64,000 nt of DNA from Streptomyces griseus (GTDB taxonomy: Bacteria; Actinomycetota; Actinomycetes; Streptomycetales; Streptomycetaceae), in assembly GCF_900460065.1 (NCBI RefSeq), contig NZ_UAVD01000005.1:1-64000 (forward strand), in the 5' to 3' direction. Each line of letters starts with the position of its first letter. Position 1 is the stretch's first letter. Of the stretch, positions 61,198-64,000 are shown piece by piece. The notes under the pieces were generated by a model. The model was not told the DNA's origin. It was given only the letters and a program-made list of their open reading frames with translations, and did no database searches. The position numbers and the translations under genes were made by a program.

Positions 61198-62604
61198 GTG
61201 CAATTCCACGATTCGATGATCAGTCTTGTCGGCAACACCCCGCTGGTGAGGCTGCGCAACGTCACGGCAGGTATCCAGGCGACGGTCCTGGCCAAGGTCG
61301 AGTACTTCAACCCCGGCGGGTCCGTGAAGGACCGCATCGCGCTGCGCATGATCGAGGCGGCCGAGCAGAGCGGGGAGCTGAAGCCCGGCGGCACGATCGT
61401 CGAGCCGACCAGCGGCAACACGGGCGTCGGCCTCGCCATCGTCGCCCAGCAGAAGGGCTACAAGTGCATCTTCGTCTGCCCGGACAAGGTGTCCACGGAC
61501 AAGATCAACGTGCTGCGCGCGTACGGCGCCGAGGTCGTCGTCTGCCCCACCGCCGTCGACCCCGAGCACCCGGACTCGTACTACAACGTCTCCGACCGGC
61601 TGGTCACCGAGACGCCGGGCGCCTGGAAGCCCGACCAGTACTCCAACCCGAACAACCCGCGCTCGCACTACGAGACCACCGGTCCCGAGCTGTGGGAGCA
61701 GACGGAGGGGAAGATCACCCACTTCGTCGCGGGCGTCGGCACCGGCGGCACCATCAGCGGCACCGGGCGCTACCTGAAGGAGATCAGCGACGGCGCGGTC
61801 CAGGTCATCGGCGCGGACCCGGAGGGCTCGGTCTACTCCGGCGGCTCGGGGCGGCCGTACCTGGTCGAGGGCGTCGGCGAGGACTTCTGGCCGAGCGCGT
61901 ACGACCGGAACGTCACCGACGAGATCGTCGCCGTGTCCGACAAGGACTCCTTCCAGATGACGCGCCGGCTCGCCAAGGAGGAGGGGCTGCTCGTCGGCGG
62001 TTCCTGCGGCATGGCGGTCGTCGGGGCCCTGGAGGTCGCCAAGCGGCTCGGCCCCGATGACGTCGTCGTGGTGCTGCTCCCCGACAGCGGGCGCGGCTAC
62101 CTGAGCAAGATCTTCAACGACGAGTGGATGGCCGACTACGGCTTCCTGGAGAACACCGGCACCTCCGCCAACGTCGGCGCGGTCCTGGACTTCAAGGAGG
62201 GCCCGATGCCCTCGCTCGTCCACATGCACCCGGAGGAGACGGTCGGCGAGGCCATCGAGGTGCTGCGCGAGTACGGCGTCTCCCAGATGCCGATCGTGAA
62301 GCCGGGCGCCGGTCACCCGGACGTGATGGCCGCGGAGGTCATCGGATCGGTCGTGGAGCGGCAGCTGCTGGACGCGCTGTTCACCCAGCGCGCCTCGCTG
62401 TCCGACCCGCTGGAGAAGCACATGTCGGCTCCGCTGCCGCAGGTCGGCTCCGGCGAACCGGTCGAGGACCTGATGGCCGTGCTCAGCGGCACGGACGGGG
62501 CCGACGCGGCGATCGTGCTCGTCGAGGGCAAGCCCAAGGGCGTCGTGAGCAGGCAGGACCTGCTGGCGTTCCTCGCCGAGGACGCGGGCACGGCGAAGGC
62601 CTGA
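61198..62604 (+). CDS. cbs: Cystathionine beta-synthase
   Basis: 468 residues from GTG 61198 with GGAG upstream. PLP enzyme of fold type II: Lys44 in NPGGSVKDRIA, phosphate loop EPTSGNTGVGLA and GTGGTISGTG. Two C-terminal CBS domains (MHPEETVGEAIEVLREYGVSQMPIV and SAPLPQVGSGEPVEDLMAVL). Makes cystathionine from serine and homocysteine for transsulfuration. CBS domains suggest nucleotide or AdoMet control. Two copies of CCCGTACGCA lie upstream at 61130 and 61149. Confidence 0.95.
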   Translation: MQFHDSMISLVGNTPLVRLRNVTAGIQATVLAKVEYFNPGGSVKDRIALRMIEAAEQSGELKPGGTIVEPTSGNTGVGLAIVAQQKGYKCIFVCPDKVSTDKINVLRAYGAEVVVCPTAVDPEHPDSYYNVSDRLVTETPGAWKPDQYSNPNNPRSHYETTGPELWEQTEGKITHFVAGVGTGGTISGTGRYLKEISDGAVQVIGADPEGSVYSGGSGRPYLVEGVGEDFWPSAYDRNVTDEIVAVSDKDSFQMTRRLAKEEGLLVGGSCGMAVVGALEVAKRLGPDDVVVVLLPDSGRGYLSKIFNDEWMADYGFLENTGTSANVGAVLDFKEGPMPSLVHMHPEETVGEAIEVLREYGVSQMPIVKPGAGHPDVMAAEVIGSVVERQLLDALFTQRASLSDPLEKHMSAPLPQVGSGEPVEDLMAVLSGTDGADAAIVLVEGKPKGVVSRQDLLAFLAEDAGTAKA

Positions 62605-63050
62605 CGGGTCGGCCGCCGGGGCCGGTCCGGGGCGGCTCACGGGTCGGCCGCGGGCCTTCGCGAAAACGGTACGAGCGCGTCACGTCCGCGCAGCACCCGC
62701 TTAACACGGCTCCGGCACATTGGTGGGTGTCGGCAGGGAAACCCGCCGGCACCCAGAACGGCGACACCGGACTACGGAGCGGCTCCCGGACCTCCACCGT
62801 CGCCCGGACGCGGGCAACCGGCCCTGACCCGGACCGCGTCCCTCGCGGGGACCGCCGTCGTCCCGCCCCCCGGGCGACCGGGGGTGCGGCGGTCCCCGCG
62901 ACAGACTTCGCACGCACGACAGCGCGGCCGGACTCCCCCGTGGGTCCGGCCGCGCTGTCGTTCCCGGGGCCGGCCGCGCTCCGCGAGGCTCGCGCCCGCG
63001 CGTGACCGCGGCGGCGCTCAGCCCCGCCGGCCGGACGGCCTCGGCGGCGC
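62605..63050. other. Structured gene-free region after cbs
   Basis: 446 bases with three hairpins: an imperfect GGGTGTCGGC...GCCGGCACCC at about 62726-62753, a 15-bp perfect stem (62844-62858 with 62887-62901) and the 18-bp terminator at 62916-62961. The order, structure then strong terminator, could be a small non-coding RNA, but no clear promoter is seen. Confidence 0.45.
62916..62961. terminator. Strong terminator between convergent cbs and small membrane gene
   Basis: A perfect 18-bp stem (62916-62933 with 62944-62961) and 10-nt loop. Confidence 0.85.
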
Positions 63051-63467
63051 TCAGTCCCGCCAGTCGGACGGCGCGCGATCTTCCCGGCGGCGGAACAGGC
63101 CGCCGCCCCGCGCCGCCTGGAACGCGTTGACGCCGACGATGCCGAGCCAGGCCACGACCAGCCCCTCGACATCGGCGTTCGCGACACCGATCGCGGACAG
63201 CGGGATGGCCAGGATCAGCGAGACGATGCCCAGACCGTGCCGCTCCCCGAAGCTCCAGGACTCCGCCGGACGCGCCCCCCGGGCGGCGGACATCTGCTGC
63301 TCGGCGAGCTGACGGCGGACCCGGCGGTCGAGCGTGGTGTCGAGCCGCTGCTCGACCTTCTCCAGGAACGAGTCGATGAGGGCGGTCTCGTACTCCGCGC
63401 CCAGCTCGCCACGGGCCTGGAGGGTGGCGGCGAGCTCCTTCTTGAGCTCGTGGTCACGGGCTTCCAT
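63051..63467 (-). CDS. Small membrane protein, unknown
   Basis: 138 residues from ATG 63467. Hydrophilic helical N-terminal half (DHELKKELAATLQARGELGAEYETALIDSFLEKVEQRL; key part LGAEYETALIDSFLEKVE), then two membrane helices (GLGIVSLILAIPLSAIGVAN, GLVVAWLGIVGVNAFQA) and a basic tail. Probably leaderless: TACCGT (63480-63475) is seven bases from the ATG. Function unknown; conserved style in Streptomyces. Confidence 0.75.
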   Translation of the reverse strand: MEARDHELKKELAATLQARGELGAEYETALIDSFLEKVEQRLDTTLDRRVRRQLAEQQMSAARGARPAESWSFGERHGLGIVSLILAIPLSAIGVANADVEGLVVAWLGIVGVNAFQAARGGGLFRRREDRAPSDWRD

Positions 63468-63474
63468 GGCTACG

Positions 63475-63538
63475 ACGGTACGGAGCCCGGGCCCCGGTGA
63501 CAGTGGGGCTAGCCCCCGCATTCCTTAGGGCTAACCCC
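63475..63538 (-). promoter_or_regulatory. Leaderless promoter with two GGGCTAnCCCC boxes
   Basis: On the minus strand CTGTCA (63503-63498), 17-nt spacer and TACCGT (63480-63475). The perfect 12-nt palindrome GGGGCTAGCCCC (63505-63516) touches the -35 and a related GGGCTAACCCC is at 63528-63538; the CTA centres are 22 nt apart, two helical turns, as for a dimeric activator. Confidence 0.55.
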
Positions 63539-63741
63539 CCTTCGGGGCGGCCGGGTTCAGCCCGCCCCCGACGGCCGGCCCCCTTCCGGGCAGCGGTCCG
63601 GCCGGGAACCGTCGCGTCGTCCGTGGTGTGGAACGACGGAGACGGCGGCGCGCCAGCAGCCCAGGTCAGTAGCGGGGCAGCACGACGTGCGGCTCGGACA
63701 CCGTCCGCGCTGCGGACGTCCACCGGCCCGGCGGTCAAAGG

Positions 63742-64000
63742 TCAGCCGGTGACGCGCAGTTCGACCAAGGTTGTCATCGGCTTGCCAAGCCCCTGGCCGA
63801 CGGTCTTGAAGTCGTCCTTGTCGACGTTGACGGTCTCGGAGGCACCGGCGTCGGTGGTCAGCTTCGCCGACACCGGGTGGTCGGCGGTCTCGATGTAGAA
63901 CACCCTCGGCACCTCGAGCGTGAGGAAACCGGACTTGGCGGTTGCCCGGAAACAAAAGAGCTTGGGCTTGTTCTGCTCGTCCGGGCCACGGGTGACCTGA
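63742..64000 (-). CDS. Conserved hypothetical protein, C-terminal part (5' end beyond window)
   Basis: 86 codons are visible, ending at TGA 63744-63742. The part seen is beta-rich (PKLFCFRATAKSGFLTLEVPRVFYIET, then AKLTTDAGASETVNVDKDDF and a C-terminal TLVELRVTG), suggesting a small sandwich domain. Codon use (for example TTG and ACA) is slightly less GC3-biased than neighbours. Not recognised. Confidence 0.7.
   Translation of the reverse strand, partial: QVTRGPDEQNKPKLFCFRATAKSGFLTLEVPRVFYIETADHPVSAKLTTDAGASETVNVDKDDFKTVGQGLGKPMTTLVELRVTG

Overview
The window reads as core chromosome of a Streptomyces. GC and GC3 are very high, GTG/ATGA overlaps are common, and it carries the leucine tRNA with anticodon UAA (bldA) and a c-di-AMP riboswitch in front of rpfA. 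From memory, the gene order from mfd down to the cystathionine beta-synthase gene matches the conserved block that holds eno, rpfA, ndh and bldA in S. coelicolor. No database was consulted; all family calls come from reading motifs.

Region 1 (1-1326) is the 3' end of an FtsX-type ABC permease gene and its terminator. Region 2 (about 1.4-22.1 kb) is an accessory insertion: a RiPP gene cluster of the thiazole/oxazole-plus-dehydroamino-acid type. One tight plus-strand operon holds a SARP regulator, an RRE-ThiF (Ocin-ThiF-like) partner protein with a degenerate YcaO-like tail, a first YcaO cyclodehydratase, a two-domain SagB-type azoline dehydrogenase, a split LanB-type dehydratase (glutamylation and elimination proteins), an RRE-M50 membrane protease, an ABC exporter pair and a second YcaO. 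A terminator separates this operon from a convergent 58-residue precursor gene at 18992-19168, too short for usual gene finders. Its C-terminal 21 residues are all Ser, Thr or Cys except the last Ala. The divergent promoter region beyond the precursor holds heptamer repeats phased at about 11 nt, the signature of a SARP site. An M20 peptidase gene, an 88-residue gene and a LuxR-type regulator complete the island. No third LanB-like protein (pyridine synthase) is present, so a linear, goadsporin-like product fits better than a macrocyclic thiopeptide.

Region 3 (22.7-41.9 kb) is core genome with variable cargo: mfd, a TetR regulator with its divergent target, a secreted HNH nuclease-like lipoprotein, two GNAT acetyltransferases, an isochorismatase-like hydrolase, a LppX-type lipoprotein, an orphan N6-adenine methylase, a membrane protein plus Ser/Thr kinase pair, a SurA-like lipoprotein, mazG, and a Sel1-repeat P-loop NTPase translationally coupled to a cytochrome P450.

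Region 4 (42.1-64 kb) is growth, cell wall and housekeeping: two resuscitation-promoting-factor genes, eno, divIC, a DUF501 gene, a Ppx/GppA gene, ndh with a Rex-type operator, a cyclopropane synthase gene, an FtsX/ATPase ABC pair, bldA, a Bax-inhibitor-1-like gene, thiolase, SGNH hydrolase, cystathionine beta-synthase and small conserved genes. I saw no in-frame TTA codon in any annotated gene, so nothing here appears directly bldA-dependent.
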